A DNA stretch of 23,737 bases from an uncultured Lachnospiraceae bacterium (GTDB lineage Bacteria; Bacillota; Clostridia; Lachnospirales; Lachnospiraceae): positions 1 to 23,737 of the forward strand of contig CAJUIM010000048.1 in NCBI GenBank assembly GCA_910586275.1. The letters are read 5' to 3'. Both the position numbers and the translations under genes were made by a program. This document shows, one piece after another, positions 7,386-16,062 of this stretch. The first letter of the stretch is position 1. Each line of letters opens with the position of its first letter. Under the pieces are notes generated by a model, which was not told the origin of the DNA, did no database searches, and saw only the letters and a list, made by a program, of their open reading frames with translations.

Positions 7386-8750
7386 ATGACAGTTTTTACG
7401 GGAATGGAGTTTCTGTTTCGGTTTTTTCCGGTATTTCTTGCCGGTTATTATATGGTTCCTGCAAAATACAGGAACGAAGCTCTCTTGGTTGGAAGCATTT
7501 TGTTTTATGCCGCAGGAGAGCCTTACTTTGTGCTGCTGCTGTTGGCGGCAGTATGGCTGAATTATATGTTTGCCTGGAAGGTGATTTATTATAGGGATAA
7601 GAAGAGGCTGAAGAGGCGGAGCAAGGGCTGGCTTGGGGCAGCATTGGTGATTGATGCAGGTTTGCTGGCGGGATTTAAAATGTCGGCTTTTTTTCTTGGG
7701 GAAAGCATGATGCCCTTAGGGATGAGTTTTTATCTGTTTAAAATGATTTCTTTTCAGGCAGATGTTTACCGTGGGGAAATAAGGGTTTTGCCTACATTCC
7801 GGCAGACCGCTTCTTATTTCACGATGTTTCCTCAGTTGGTGTCCGGTCCCATCATGAGGTATAACGACGGAGTATTGGATGCGGAGAAGAGGGATTATTC
7901 TTGGGAAAATGCGGAAAAAGGGCTTTGGTATTTTGCCGTCGGACTGGGAACGAAGGTATTGCTGGCAGACCGGTTGGCGATTCTCTGGAAGGATATCAGT
8001 GTAATCGGATATGAAAGCATTTCCACGCCTTTGGCTTGGCTGGGTGCTTTTGCCTATTCCATGGAACTGTATTTTGACTTCTGGGGGTATTCTCTTATGG
8101 CATCGGGCATATGCGTCATGCTTGGTATGCCTTTTATCCTGAATTTTGATCATCCTTATGCTTCGAAAGGAATTTCGGAGTTTTACAGACGGTGGCATAT
8201 TACATTGGGGAGTTTCTTTAGGGATTATATTTATTTTCCGTTAGGAGGCAGCAGGGGCGGGAACAGCAGGACGATGAGGAATCTGCTGGCGGTGTGGCTG
8301 CTTACCGGTTTTTGGCATGGAGGCAGCCTGAATTTCATTCTTTGGGGAATGGTGCTGTTTCTGCTGATTGCTGCTGAAAAATTATGGCTGGGGAAGGTGT
8401 TTCAGAAGGTTCCTTTGCTGGGGCGGGGATATGTGCTTTTGTTCATTCCTATTACATGGGTCTTTTTTGCCATTACGGATTTGGAACAGCTGTCGGTTTA
8501 TTTGGGAAGAATGTTTCCTTTTGCGGGAGGCGGCGTAGCGGTGAATGCCAATGATGTGGTGAAGAATCTGGAGATGTATGGGGTTTATCTGGTGTGCGGC
8601 ATGATCTGGTGTGTGCCGGCAGTTTACCGCTTTCTGGAACGCCGGCGGAAAAATCCGTTGGTTGCGGTATTGACGGCAGGGGTTTTTTGGCTGTCCGTAT
8701 ATTGTCTGGTAAGTATGGAAAGCAATCCGTTCGCTTACCTGAAGTTCTGA
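7386..8750 (+). CDS. MBOAT-family O-acyltransferase (AlgI/DltB-like)
   Basis: This encodes a 454-residue polytopic membrane enzyme. It shows the family pattern from the N-terminus (VFTGMEFLFRFFPVFLAGYY) through FPQLVSGPIMRY, FDFWGYSLMASG and YRRWHITLGSFFRDYIYFPL to the active-site histidine His311 in TGFWHGGSLNF. Family members pass acyl groups, typically acetyl, across the membrane to surface polysaccharides or teichoic acids. The ATG at 7386 is preferred because family members begin with this FxSLxFLFxFFP pattern; the Shine-Dalgarno sequence is poor (GGGA at 7372-7375), and an in-frame TTG lies at 7377. An SGNH hydrolase follows after 199 bp, the usual kind of partner that finishes the acyl transfer outside the membrane. 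The substrate is probably the product of the glycosyltransferases upstream, which is an inference from proximity. Confidence 0.93.
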   Translation: MTVFTGMEFLFRFFPVFLAGYYMVPAKYRNEALLVGSILFYAAGEPYFVLLLLAAVWLNYMFAWKVIYYRDKKRLKRRSKGWLGAALVIDAGLLAGFKMSAFFLGESMMPLGMSFYLFKMISFQADVYRGEIRVLPTFRQTASYFTMFPQLVSGPIMRYNDGVLDAEKRDYSWENAEKGLWYFAVGLGTKVLLADRLAILWKDISVIGYESISTPLAWLGAFAYSMELYFDFWGYSLMASGICVMLGMPFILNFDHPYASKGISEFYRRWHITLGSFFRDYIYFPLGGSRGGNSRTMRNLLAVWLLTGFWHGGSLNFILWGMVLFLLIAAEKLWLGKVFQKVPLLGRGYVLLFIPITWVFFAITDLEQLSVYLGRMFPFAGGGVAVNANDVVKNLEMYGVYLVCGMIWCVPAVYRFLERRRKNPLVAVLTAGVFWLSVYCLVSMESNPFAYLKF

Positions 8751-8949
8751 TTTAGGATGGATCTTGGCGGAGAGCAGGCAGGGAGAGGAAGGCATGCAGA
8801 AAGGGCCGGCGGTGGCCGGCAAAGAGCGGGAGTGCGGAAAGGATGGCTCAAAGACACTGGGGCATGCAATCGGATGGCCGGGACGGGACAGACGGAATGG
8901 AACATTGGGGCTGATGATGACAGATTTGGGATAGGATGAAGGTGCTGTT

Positions 8950-10011
8950 ATGAAATGGATAAGAAAATGTCCGGTTTTTTTCCTGCTGACGGTGAGCGGG
9001 CTGCTTTTTTCGGCAACCGGACTCGCAGGAATGTTTACGGTATACGGAGAGTATGGGCTGCAGCCAGTGAAGCAGCCTTTCCTTGTGCTGATGATGGAAG
9101 GCATAGATAAGGGAGTCATGCCTTGGGAAGCGTGGAGCGGCCTGCCGGCGGCAGGCAGTGAAGTGACTGCGGCATCCGCGGAACCGGAAGGAACCGGTCA
9201 GAGCATTGAAGAACTGGAGCCGCCTGCCGGGGAAGCTGCGGCCGGACGGGATGGGGCAGGGGAAGCATTCTCTTCTCCGGCTGCCGGGATGGAGTATGCG
9301 GCGGCAGAAGCAGAAACTGTAGAGACAGGAGCGGAACCTAGGGTGTCTGCCGGGAACGCGGGTGGGGCAGAGGAAGGAACTGCGGAACCGGTGGAACCGG
9401 AAAGCTATGATTTTCAGGAAGTGACGGAGGATTATTTCAACGATGCGGTATTTATCGGCGATTCGCGTACGGTAGGATTGTTTGAGTATGGAGGATTGGA
9501 GGAACGGGCGGATTTTTTTGCCAAGATTTCTCTTACCATTTATGACGTATTTACGGCAACGGTGGGAAAGGACGAGGAGACCGGGGAAAAGATTACGGTG
9601 GAGGATGCTCTTTTAAAGAAGCAGTATGGCAAGGTATATCTGATGCTGGGAATCAATGAACTGGGCACGGGGAATACGGAATATTTTATGGAGCACTATA
9701 CGGAGGTCGTGCAGAAGATAAGGGAAATGCAGCCGGATGCCATTATTTTTGTAGAAGGAATTATGCGCGTAGCCGGTGAGAAGAGCGAAAATGACCCGAT
9801 TTTCAACAATGCAAAGATCAATGAAAAAAATGACGCCATTGCCGCGTTGGCCGATAACAGGGATATTTTCTATATTGACGTGAATGAGGCGGTATGTGAC
9901 GAAAACGGGGATTTATATAGTGATTATACCATTGACGACATACATCTGAAGGCTAAGTATTATTCCCTATGGAAGGATTTTCTTCTGCAGCACGGGATTG
10001 TAAGAGGCTGA
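8950..10011 (+). CDS. Membrane-anchored SGNH/GDSL-type hydrolase
   Basis: This encodes a 353-residue protein with an N-terminal hydrophobic anchor (about 8-30), then a low-complexity Ala/Glu/Gly/Pro-rich linker (about 65-155) and an extracytoplasmic SGNH domain. The catalytic serine is Ser172 in FIGDSRTVG. The block III equivalent is Gly234 and Asn236 in LGINELG, and the catalytic Asp329 and His332 are in DDIHLK. Such domains hydrolyse or transfer acyl esters. Paired with an MBOAT protein they complete O-acetylation of surface polymers. AAGGTG at 8939-8944 has good spacing to the ATG. It probably shares a transcript with the MBOAT gene, since no terminator is visible in the 199-bp gap. Reversal of acetylation rather than transfer cannot be excluded. 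Confidence 0.88.
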   Translation: MKWIRKCPVFFLLTVSGLLFSATGLAGMFTVYGEYGLQPVKQPFLVLMMEGIDKGVMPWEAWSGLPAAGSEVTAASAEPEGTGQSIEELEPPAGEAAAGRDGAGEAFSSPAAGMEYAAAEAETVETGAEPRVSAGNAGGAEEGTAEPVEPESYDFQEVTEDYFNDAVFIGDSRTVGLFEYGGLEERADFFAKISLTIYDVFTATVGKDEETGEKITVEDALLKKQYGKVYLMLGINELGTGNTEYFMEHYTEVVQKIREMQPDAIIFVEGIMRVAGEKSENDPIFNNAKINEKNDAIAALADNRDIFYIDVNEAVCDENGDLYSDYTIDDIHLKAKYYSLWKDFLLQHGIVRG

Positions 10012-10081
10012 GGACATTTATGCTGTTCCTAAGTCTATCCATGCAGTCTGCCCCATGAGTTCCGTTTCTGTTAATGCATGC

Positions 10082-10110
10082 GAATAATTTTTCGGATTTT
10101 CAGGATAATA
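10082..10110 (+). promoter_or_regulatory. Forespore-type (sigma-G/sigma-F) promoter of spoVAD
   Basis: GAATA at 10082-10086 fits the sigma-G -35 pattern GHATR. GATAATA at 10104-10110 matches six of seven positions of the -10 pattern CATWMTA, with a 17-bp spacer. Including the preceding G, it also approximates the sigma-F -10. In Bacillus the spoVA genes are under sigma-G, so the match is biologically sensible. Confidence 0.55.
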
Positions 10111-10183
10111 TTTCATTATGAATTATGGCTGATGAAGCAGAAATAGGATATCTGTAAGTTTGGAAAGGAGCATGCGCAGGAGT

Positions 10184-11221
10184 ATGGGTCAGGAAACAGG
10201 TGGAACATGTATATTAGGAAAGCAGAGTTTGGAAATAAAGAATCCCGTCTACATCAGGGAGAGCGCCAGCGTGGTAGGGACGAAAGAAGGGCAGGGACCT
10301 TTGGCAGAACTGTTTGACATGGTGGGGCAGGATGATATGTTTGGCTGCAATTCTTGGGAAGAGGCGGAAAGCAGCTTACAGAAAGACGCGGTATATCTGG
10401 CATTGGGGAAAGCAGGGATGGAAAAGGAGGAACTACGGTATCTTTTTGCCGGCGATTTGCTGGGACAGTCCATTGCCAGCAGTTTCGGGCTGGCAGGCTA
10501 TGAGGTGCCGCTGATCGGACTGTACGGAGCCTGCTCAACCTGCGGTCTTTCTCTAAGCTTGGGGGCGATGGCGGTCAATGCAGGCTATGCGGAACATGTG
10601 GCTTGTGTGACTTCCAGTCATTTTGCCAGTGCGGAGAAGGAATTCCGGTTTCCCCTAGGGTATGGAAACCAGCGGCCGCTCTCGGCTTCCTGGACAGTTA
10701 CCGGCAGCGGGGCATTTATTCTCAGCAATACACCCGGGAAAAAGGCACGCGCCAGGATAACGGGGCTGACGACAGGGAAGATCATGGATTACGGGCTGAA
10801 GGATTCCATGAACATGGGAGCCTGCATGGCTCCGGCGGCCTGTGACAGCATTTACCAGAATTTGAAAGACTTCGGAAGGCAGCCTTCCGATTATGATAAG
10901 ATTATTACGGGCGATTTGGGCACGGTAGGGCAGCATGCGCTGATTGACTTGTTAAACGAAAGGGATTTTGATATTTCCGGCCAGCATATGGACTGCGGGA
11001 TTGAAATTTATGACGCAAAGGCACAGGATACCCATGCGGGGGGAAGCGGCTGCGGCTGCAGTGCGGTGACTCTGTCGGCTTATATATTGAAAAAAATAGA
11101 AGAAGGGGTGTGGAAGCGGGTGCTTTTTGTGCCTACCGGCGCTCTTCTGAGCAAGACCAGTTTCAATGAGGGACAGACCGTGCCGGGGATTGCCCATGGG
11201 ATTGTGATAGAGTCTGTCTGA
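10184..11221 (+). CDS. spoVAD: Stage V sporulation protein AD
   Basis: This encodes a protein of about 345 residues with a thiolase-like fold that belongs to the SpoVA machinery, which moves Ca-dipicolinate into the forespore and out during germination. Recognisable blocks are the N-terminal VVGTKEGQGPLAE, the Cys-containing YGACSTCGLSLSLGAM (Cys117 and Cys120), VTSSHFASAEKEFRFPL, GNQRPLSASWTVTGSGA and the C-terminal THAGGSGCGCSA. The start is uncertain. AAAGGAG at 10164-10170 is only 1 nt from an ATG at 10172 and 13 nt from the ATG at 10184; an in-frame TTG lies at 10160. Normally spoVAC, spoVAD and spoVAE are neighbours; here neither partner is adjacent. A forespore-type promoter precedes the gene. 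Confidence 0.93.
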   Translation: MGQETGGTCILGKQSLEIKNPVYIRESASVVGTKEGQGPLAELFDMVGQDDMFGCNSWEEAESSLQKDAVYLALGKAGMEKEELRYLFAGDLLGQSIASSFGLAGYEVPLIGLYGACSTCGLSLSLGAMAVNAGYAEHVACVTSSHFASAEKEFRFPLGYGNQRPLSASWTVTGSGAFILSNTPGKKARARITGLTTGKIMDYGLKDSMNMGACMAPAACDSIYQNLKDFGRQPSDYDKIITGDLGTVGQHALIDLLNERDFDISGQHMDCGIEIYDAKAQDTHAGGSGCGCSAVTLSAYILKKIEEGVWKRVLFVPTGALLSKTSFNEGQTVPGIAHGIVIESV

Positions 11222-11238
11222 GAAATCAAAAGTTATAA

Positions 11239-11267
11239 TTGAAATACGGAAGCATTCACGTTAAAAT
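11239..11267 (+). promoter_or_regulatory. Sigma-A promoter of the alpha-glucosidase gene
   Basis: TTGAAA at 11239-11244 and TAAAAT at 11262-11267 are separated by 17 bp, each matching five of six consensus positions. It starts 18 bp after the spoVAD stop, so the two genes are independently transcribed. Confidence 0.7.
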
Positions 11268-11307
11268 ATAGGCTATGCAGCGCAAATAATAAGAAAGGAT
11301 GAATGCT

Positions 11308-12999
11308 ATGATAAAAAGAGCATGGTGGAAGGAAGCGGTAGTATATCAGATTTATCCCCGCAGCTTTATGGACAGCAACGGAGACGGAATCGGGGACCTG
11401 AAAGGGATTACCTCACGGCTGGATTACTTAAAGGAACTGGGGATTGACGTGATTTGGCTGTCGCCGGTGTATCAGTCGCCAAACGACGATAACGGGTACG
11501 ACATCAGTGATTATCAGGCTATTATGCAGGAATTCGGCACGATGGATGATTTTGACGAGATGCTTTCGGAGGCGCATAAGCGGGGAATCCGGATTGTCAT
11601 GGATTTGGTGGTGAATCATACTTCCGACGAACACAGATGGTTTGTGGAGAGCAGGAAGAGCGTGGACAGCCCGAAGCGTGATTACTATATATGGCGGAAA
11701 GGCAAAGAGGACGGGCAGCCGCCCAATAACTGGGGCTCCTGCTTCAGCGGTTCCGCTTGGCAGTATGACGATGCCACGGATATGTATTATCTTCATCTGT
11801 TTTCCAAAAAGCAGCCTGACCTGAACTGGGATAACAGCGCGGTAAGGGACGAAGTGTTTTCCATGATGGATTGGTGGTGCAGAAAAGGGATTGACGGGTT
11901 TCGGATGGATGTCATCAGCATGATATCCAAGACGGCGGATATGCCGGACGGAAAAGTAGGGGAAGGAGCCATATACGGCGATTTCGGCCCATATTGCATC
12001 CATGGCCCCAATGTACACCGTTATCTGAAGGAAATGAATGAAAAAGTGCTGTCCCGTTATGACCTGATGACGGTAGGGGAAACTGCGGGAGTGACTGTGG
12101 AAGAGGCATTGAAGTATGCGGGAGAAGAGGCGCATGAACTGAACATGGTGTTCCAGTTTGAGCATGTGGATTTGGGAAATGTCAACGGGAAGTGGAACAG
12201 AAATCCGGTGCCGCTGACGGAGTTTAAGAAAGTGATGTCCAAATGGCAGACATGCCTGAAAGGTAAGGCATGGAACAGCCTCTTTCTGGGGAACCATGAC
12301 CAGCCTAGGTGCGTATCCCGTTTCGGAAACGACAGCGCCCCATATAGGGAACTGTCCGCGAAGATGCTGGCCACTTGCCTGCATATGATGCAGGGAACGC
12401 CGTATGTATACCAAGGAGAAGAACTGGGCATGACCAATTATCCTTTTACGGACATAGGCCAGTTCAGGGATATTGAGAACTTGAATGCATATAGGGAGTT
12501 GGTGACGGAAAGCCATCTGTGGGAAGAAAAGGAACTGATTTCCTGTTTTCAGTACAAAAGCAGGGACAATGCCCGCACGCCGATGCAATGGGACGACACG
12601 GAAAATGCAGGGTTCAGTACAGGAACGCCTTGGATTGGGGTAAATCCTAATTATAAGGAAATCAATGCAAAAGAACAGACGGGAAATCCGGATTCCGTAT
12701 TCTGCTATTACAAGAAACTGATTGCATTGAGGAAAGAACATCCGGTTATTGTATATGGGGATTATGAATTGCTGATGCCGGAGGATACGTCCGTGTATGC
12801 TTACATAAGAAGGCTGGACGGACAGAGCCTGCTGGTGCTTTGCAACTTTTCCTCAGAGGCGAAGAAAGCCGATATTCCGGCACAGTTTTCAGGGACAGGC
12901 GTAAAAGTGCTGATTTCCAACTACGGAAGGGACTCGGCGGACGGTATCGGGGAATTGCGGCCGTATGAAGCGGCAGCCGTGCTGGCGGCGGCTCCGTGA
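11308..12999 (+). CDS. GH13 alpha-glucosidase (oligo-1,6-glucosidase type)
   Basis: This encodes a 563-residue cytoplasmic enzyme that hydrolyses the terminal alpha-linked glucose of short malto- or isomalto-oligosaccharides. It shows the GH13_31 set: KEAVVYQIYPRSFMDSNGDG, DLVVNHTSDEH, nucleophile Asp201 in DGFRMDVIS, acid/base Glu258 in VGETAG and the transition-state stabiliser Asp331 in LGNHDQPR. QPDLNWDN and the length match oligo-1,6-glucosidases. The residue after the nucleophile is Val202, a position where Val is associated with alpha-1,6 and Ala with alpha-1,4 specificity. AAAGGA at 11294-11299 gives 8 nt to the ATG at 11308; the in-frame ATG at 11299 overlaps the ribosome binding site. 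No signal peptide is present. Together with glgP it points to intracellular alpha-glucan breakdown. Trehalose-6-phosphate hydrolase is a related, less likely alternative. Confidence 0.93.
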   Translation: MIKRAWWKEAVVYQIYPRSFMDSNGDGIGDLKGITSRLDYLKELGIDVIWLSPVYQSPNDDNGYDISDYQAIMQEFGTMDDFDEMLSEAHKRGIRIVMDLVVNHTSDEHRWFVESRKSVDSPKRDYYIWRKGKEDGQPPNNWGSCFSGSAWQYDDATDMYYLHLFSKKQPDLNWDNSAVRDEVFSMMDWWCRKGIDGFRMDVISMISKTADMPDGKVGEGAIYGDFGPYCIHGPNVHRYLKEMNEKVLSRYDLMTVGETAGVTVEEALKYAGEEAHELNMVFQFEHVDLGNVNGKWNRNPVPLTEFKKVMSKWQTCLKGKAWNSLFLGNHDQPRCVSRFGNDSAPYRELSAKMLATCLHMMQGTPYVYQGEELGMTNYPFTDIGQFRDIENLNAYRELVTESHLWEEKELISCFQYKSRDNARTPMQWDDTENAGFSTGTPWIGVNPNYKEINAKEQTGNPDSVFCYYKKLIALRKEHPVIVYGDYELLMPEDTSVYAYIRRLDGQSLLVLCNFSSEAKKADIPAQFSGTGVKVLISNYGRDSADGIGELRPYEAAAVLAAAP

Positions 13000-13022
13000 A
13001 TGGCAAGGTAATTCCACTGCGG

Positions 13023-13055
13023 CGGACAGGGAGAGAAGGCATCCCTGTCCGTTTT
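13023..13055 (+). terminator. Intrinsic terminator of the alpha-glucosidase gene
   Basis: A perfect 10-bp stem, CGGACAGGGA (13023-13032) with TCCCTGTCCG (13042-13051), encloses a 9-nt loop and is followed by TTTT. It lies 24 bp after the stop codon. Confidence 0.85.
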
Positions 13056-13106
13056 CTGACTGTTATGAAATGTATGTCAAAAAAAATACAAGTTATGTCA
13101 GGACAC

Positions 13107-13135
13107 TTGAAGTCAGGCGTTCCTGCTGTTATAAT
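13107..13135 (+). promoter_or_regulatory. Sigma-A promoter of the MATE-receptor operon
   Basis: TTGAAG at 13107-13112 and a perfect TATAAT at 13130-13135 are separated by 17 bp. The predicted start near 13142 leaves a very short leader of about 26 nt before the transporter gene. Confidence 0.75.
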
Positions 13136-13167
13136 TTTACACGAAAATACGGAAAGGGAAAATGGCC

Positions 13168-14508
13168 ATGAAACAGAAGGAAGAGCATCTTTTCAGCAAT
13201 AAAGATTTATGGAGGCTATTGGTTCCTTTAGTGATTGAACAATTGCTGGCATCGCTGATGGGCACTATTGACACGATGATGGTAAGCAATATCGGCTCCG
13301 CTTCCATATCGGCAGTTTCGCTGGTGGATTCCATTAACATATTAGTCATACAGGCATTTTCTGCACTGGCAGCAGGCGGTACCATATTGTGTTCGCGGTA
13401 CATAGGGCATAAGGATATCAAAGAGGCGAAGCGTGCCGCAGAGCAGGTTATTTTCATTGTGGCCGTGACGGCAGCCGCAGTCACTTCCTTATGTCTTAGT
13501 TTCCGGGAGCCTTTGCTGAGGCTGGTGTTCGGAAGCGTGGAGCCGGCTATTATGGAGGCATCAAAGACTTATTTCTTTTATACGGCGCTTTCTTTTCCGT
13601 TCATAGCATTGTACGGAGCCGGTTCTTCCGTGCTGCGTGCACAGGCGGACACCAGAAGGCCAATGACAATTTCCGTGGTTTCTAATTTTCTTAATGTGGG
13701 AGGGAACGCATTCCTGATATGGGGACTCCATATGGGGGTGGCAGGAGCGGCAGTTTCCACTCTTGTCTCCCGTATTTTCTGTGCACTGGCGGTATTTGTT
13801 GTTCTGCGGAAGCCGGGGCAGATGATTGAGATACGGAACTATTGGAACATGCGCCCCGATTGGGGACTGATACGCAAGGTGTTGGGAATCGGCATTCCCT
13901 CCGGCGTTGAGAACAGTATGTTTCAGTTCGGGAAACTGGCGATACAGTCCACGGTATCCACGCTGGGGACGGCGGCCATTGCGGCGCAGGCCATGACCAA
14001 TATTCTGGAAAGCCTGAACGGCGTGGCAGCCGTAGGAGTGGGCATAGGGCTGATGACCGTGGTGGGGCAGTGCATCGGCGCGAACAGGGAAGACGAGGCC
14101 GTATATTATATCAAAAAGCTTTCCGTAATAGCAGAGGTAGTGCTGACCGTCAGCTGTCTCACCGTATTTGCACTGACAAAGCCGATTACCATGCTGGGCG
14201 GTATGGAAACGGAGAGTGCGGCGCTTTGCCTTTGGATGACTGCCGCCATTACGGTAATGAAGCCTTTAGTATGGACGCTGTCCTTTATTCCCGCATACGG
14301 TATGCGGGCAGCAGGGGATGTGCGTTTCTCCATGGTAACTTCCTGTGCCAGCATGTGGCTGTGCCGTGTGACATTGAGCGTATTCCTTTGCAGGCATATG
14401 GGATTTGGGCCGATGGGCGTATGGATCGGCATGTTTACGGACTGGACGGTGAGGGCGGCGGCTTTTTCGCTGCGTTTTAAGAGCAGGCATTGGCTGAAGC
14501 ATGCCTGA
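13168..14508 (+). CDS. MATE-family efflux transporter
   Basis: This encodes a 446-residue inner-membrane protein with about 12 hydrophobic segments in two similar halves, as in multidrug and toxic-compound extrusion transporters that exchange Na+ or H+ for organic substrates. The N-terminal LVPLVIEQLLASLMGTIDTM, with the conserved Pro and the TMMVSNIG continuation, is diagnostic. A second copy of the pattern begins near residue 235 (VLGIGIPSGVENSMFQFGKL). AAGGGA at 13154-13159 is 8 nt from the ATG at 13168 but only 2 nt from the in-frame ATG at 13162, so the later start is preferred. A chemotaxis-type receptor begins 47 bp downstream without an intervening terminator, implying one transcript. 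The substrate cannot be inferred. Confidence 0.94.
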   Translation: MKQKEEHLFSNKDLWRLLVPLVIEQLLASLMGTIDTMMVSNIGSASISAVSLVDSINILVIQAFSALAAGGTILCSRYIGHKDIKEAKRAAEQVIFIVAVTAAAVTSLCLSFREPLLRLVFGSVEPAIMEASKTYFFYTALSFPFIALYGAGSSVLRAQADTRRPMTISVVSNFLNVGGNAFLIWGLHMGVAGAAVSTLVSRIFCALAVFVVLRKPGQMIEIRNYWNMRPDWGLIRKVLGIGIPSGVENSMFQFGKLAIQSTVSTLGTAAIAAQAMTNILESLNGVAAVGVGIGLMTVVGQCIGANREDEAVYYIKKLSVIAEVVLTVSCLTVFALTKPITMLGGMETESAALCLWMTAAITVMKPLVWTLSFIPAYGMRAAGDVRFSMVTSCASMWLCRVTLSVFLCRHMGFGPMGVWIGMFTDWTVRAAAFSLRFKSRHWLKHA

Positions 14509-14555
14509 AAAATTTTCTTAAGTTGGCAGGAGGAGAAAGGAGCATTGTAATCAGG

Positions 14556-16058
14556 ATGAAAGAGTTAAAGGTTGATCTGACAGATAAAAGAACGGCGGAT
14601 CAGAGCCGGAATATTACGGCCATTGTGGGCATTTGCATTATGAACGGCATTTTGACGGTCGCTTATATGGCGGAAGTGCTGAAAGGGAGCAGGACGGTGG
14701 CATCCTATGCCATTGTGGCCATATGGTGTATCCTTCCCAGCGTGGCTTCGGTTCTGACTTATCTGAGGCGGAAAGATTCTTTATGGGTACGGTATATTGC
14801 GGTGTTTGGATTTGCCGTTCTGTATACATATATCCGGTTTACCACTACGACTAATCTGGCATTCTGCTATGTAATCGTTATTTATGTCATAATGGCAGTG
14901 TATGCCGATCTGAAACTTTCCGTCCTGTTAGGCAGTTTTGCGGTGTTGGTAAATATTGTGTATGTAGCCTACCGTGCGGTGACGGTAGGGCTGACCGCAA
15001 TAGAAATTGCCGAAACGGAGATTATTATAGCCTGCCTTATTTTGTCCAGCGTCTTTACGTTGATGGCAATTTCTAAGATTTCAAAAATCAATCAGGCTAA
15101 CATCGATGAGGCGGAAAAGAAGAAGAAACAGTCGGAACATCTGCTGGCCAAAGTACTGAAGGTGGCAGGTTCCATGGCGGACGGAGTGGAACGCGCCGCA
15201 GGGGAGACGGAGCAGCTGAAAACTTCCATTGAGATGTCAAAGAGGGCCATGGAAGAACTGACCGGAGGGGCCAACGATGCGGTTGCCGCCATTATGGTAC
15301 AGCAGAAAAATACGGATGAAATAAATATGAGGATGCAGGAAGTGGAGGATGTGACCGCCTCCATTATAGGCAGTGTGGACGATGCGGAGAAAAGTCTGGC
15401 CGGCGGCCGTCAGGCCATGGACAATCTGCTTCGCCAGGTGGAAGTTTCCCAGTCGGTCAGCAGCATCGTGGCAAAGGAAATGGATGAACTGCGGGAATAC
15501 GCGGATAAGATGCAGGGAATCATGGAACTGATCAGCAATGTGGCGGACCAAACCGGCTTATTGGCACTGAATGCCAGCATTGAGGCGGCGCGGGCGGGAG
15601 AGGCCGGCAGGGGATTTGCAGTGGTGGCATCCGAGATATCAAGTTTGGCCGGGCAGACCGGCAACGCCACCGATGACATTGCGCCTTTGATTGAAAATAT
15701 CGCCAGATCATTGGGAGAGGTAGTGAAATCCGTGGAAGGCCTATTGGAAAGCAACAGAATGCAGAATGGGTATGTGGATGAAGCGGCACGCAATTTTGAA
15801 CGTATTCGTAAGAATACACAGAATATTTTCGGGCAGGCCGGCCGGCTTAAGGATACGGTCAGTGCGGTGGCGGATGCCAACCAGCTTATCGTCCAGAGCG
15901 TGGCAAATGTTTCGGCGGTAATGGAAGAGGTGACGGCAGGCGCAAATGAGACTTTGGAGGGCAATAACAGAAATCTCAACGGCGTGGCGGACATTGTGGG
16001 GATTATGCGGGATCTGGACGCAAGTGCGGAAGAACTGAAAAACTCGGAAGGAGAGTAA
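14556..16058 (+). CDS. Methyl-accepting chemotaxis-type receptor with multi-span membrane sensor
   Basis: This encodes a 500-residue receptor. The N-terminal part (about 20-172) holds some six hydrophobic segments instead of the usual two segments flanking a periplasmic ligand domain. A long coiled coil follows, and the signalling hairpin tip near residues 328-355 reads VADQTGLLALNASIEAARAG then EAGRGFAVVASEI. This tip contacts CheA and CheW in canonical receptors. I see no HAMP domain and no C-terminal CheR-binding pentapeptide. AAAGGAG at 14536-14542 is the best ribosome binding site, although 13 nt from the ATG. Upstream is a MATE transporter in the same apparent operon. No che or flagellar genes are in view, so whether it drives motility or another response is open. 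Confidence 0.9.
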   Translation: MKELKVDLTDKRTADQSRNITAIVGICIMNGILTVAYMAEVLKGSRTVASYAIVAIWCILPSVASVLTYLRRKDSLWVRYIAVFGFAVLYTYIRFTTTTNLAFCYVIVIYVIMAVYADLKLSVLLGSFAVLVNIVYVAYRAVTVGLTAIEIAETEIIIACLILSSVFTLMAISKISKINQANIDEAEKKKKQSEHLLAKVLKVAGSMADGVERAAGETEQLKTSIEMSKRAMEELTGGANDAVAAIMVQQKNTDEINMRMQEVEDVTASIIGSVDDAEKSLAGGRQAMDNLLRQVEVSQSVSSIVAKEMDELREYADKMQGIMELISNVADQTGLLALNASIEAARAGEAGRGFAVVASEISSLAGQTGNATDDIAPLIENIARSLGEVVKSVEGLLESNRMQNGYVDEAARNFERIRKNTQNIFGQAGRLKDTVSAVADANQLIVQSVANVSAVMEEVTAGANETLEGNNRNLNGVADIVGIMRDLDASAEELKNSEGE

Positions 16059-16062
16059 GAAA

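Noticed and set aside
8794..8934. A 46-codon frame between the MBOAT and SGNH genes with a purine-rich upstream sequence
   Set aside because: The peptide is Gly/Arg-rich with no membrane segment or known motif, and the purine-rich composition produces ribosome-site look-alikes by chance. It would need protein-level conservation to be kept.
11222..11307. A LacI-type operator upstream of the alpha-glucosidase gene matching the one at 1375
   Set aside because: Only an isolated CGTT half-site is present; no palindrome like GAAAACGTTTTC was found.
11428..12741. A 437-codon open frame on the minus strand
   Set aside because: It is antisense to the GH13 gene with its full catalytic set; no motif on the minus strand.
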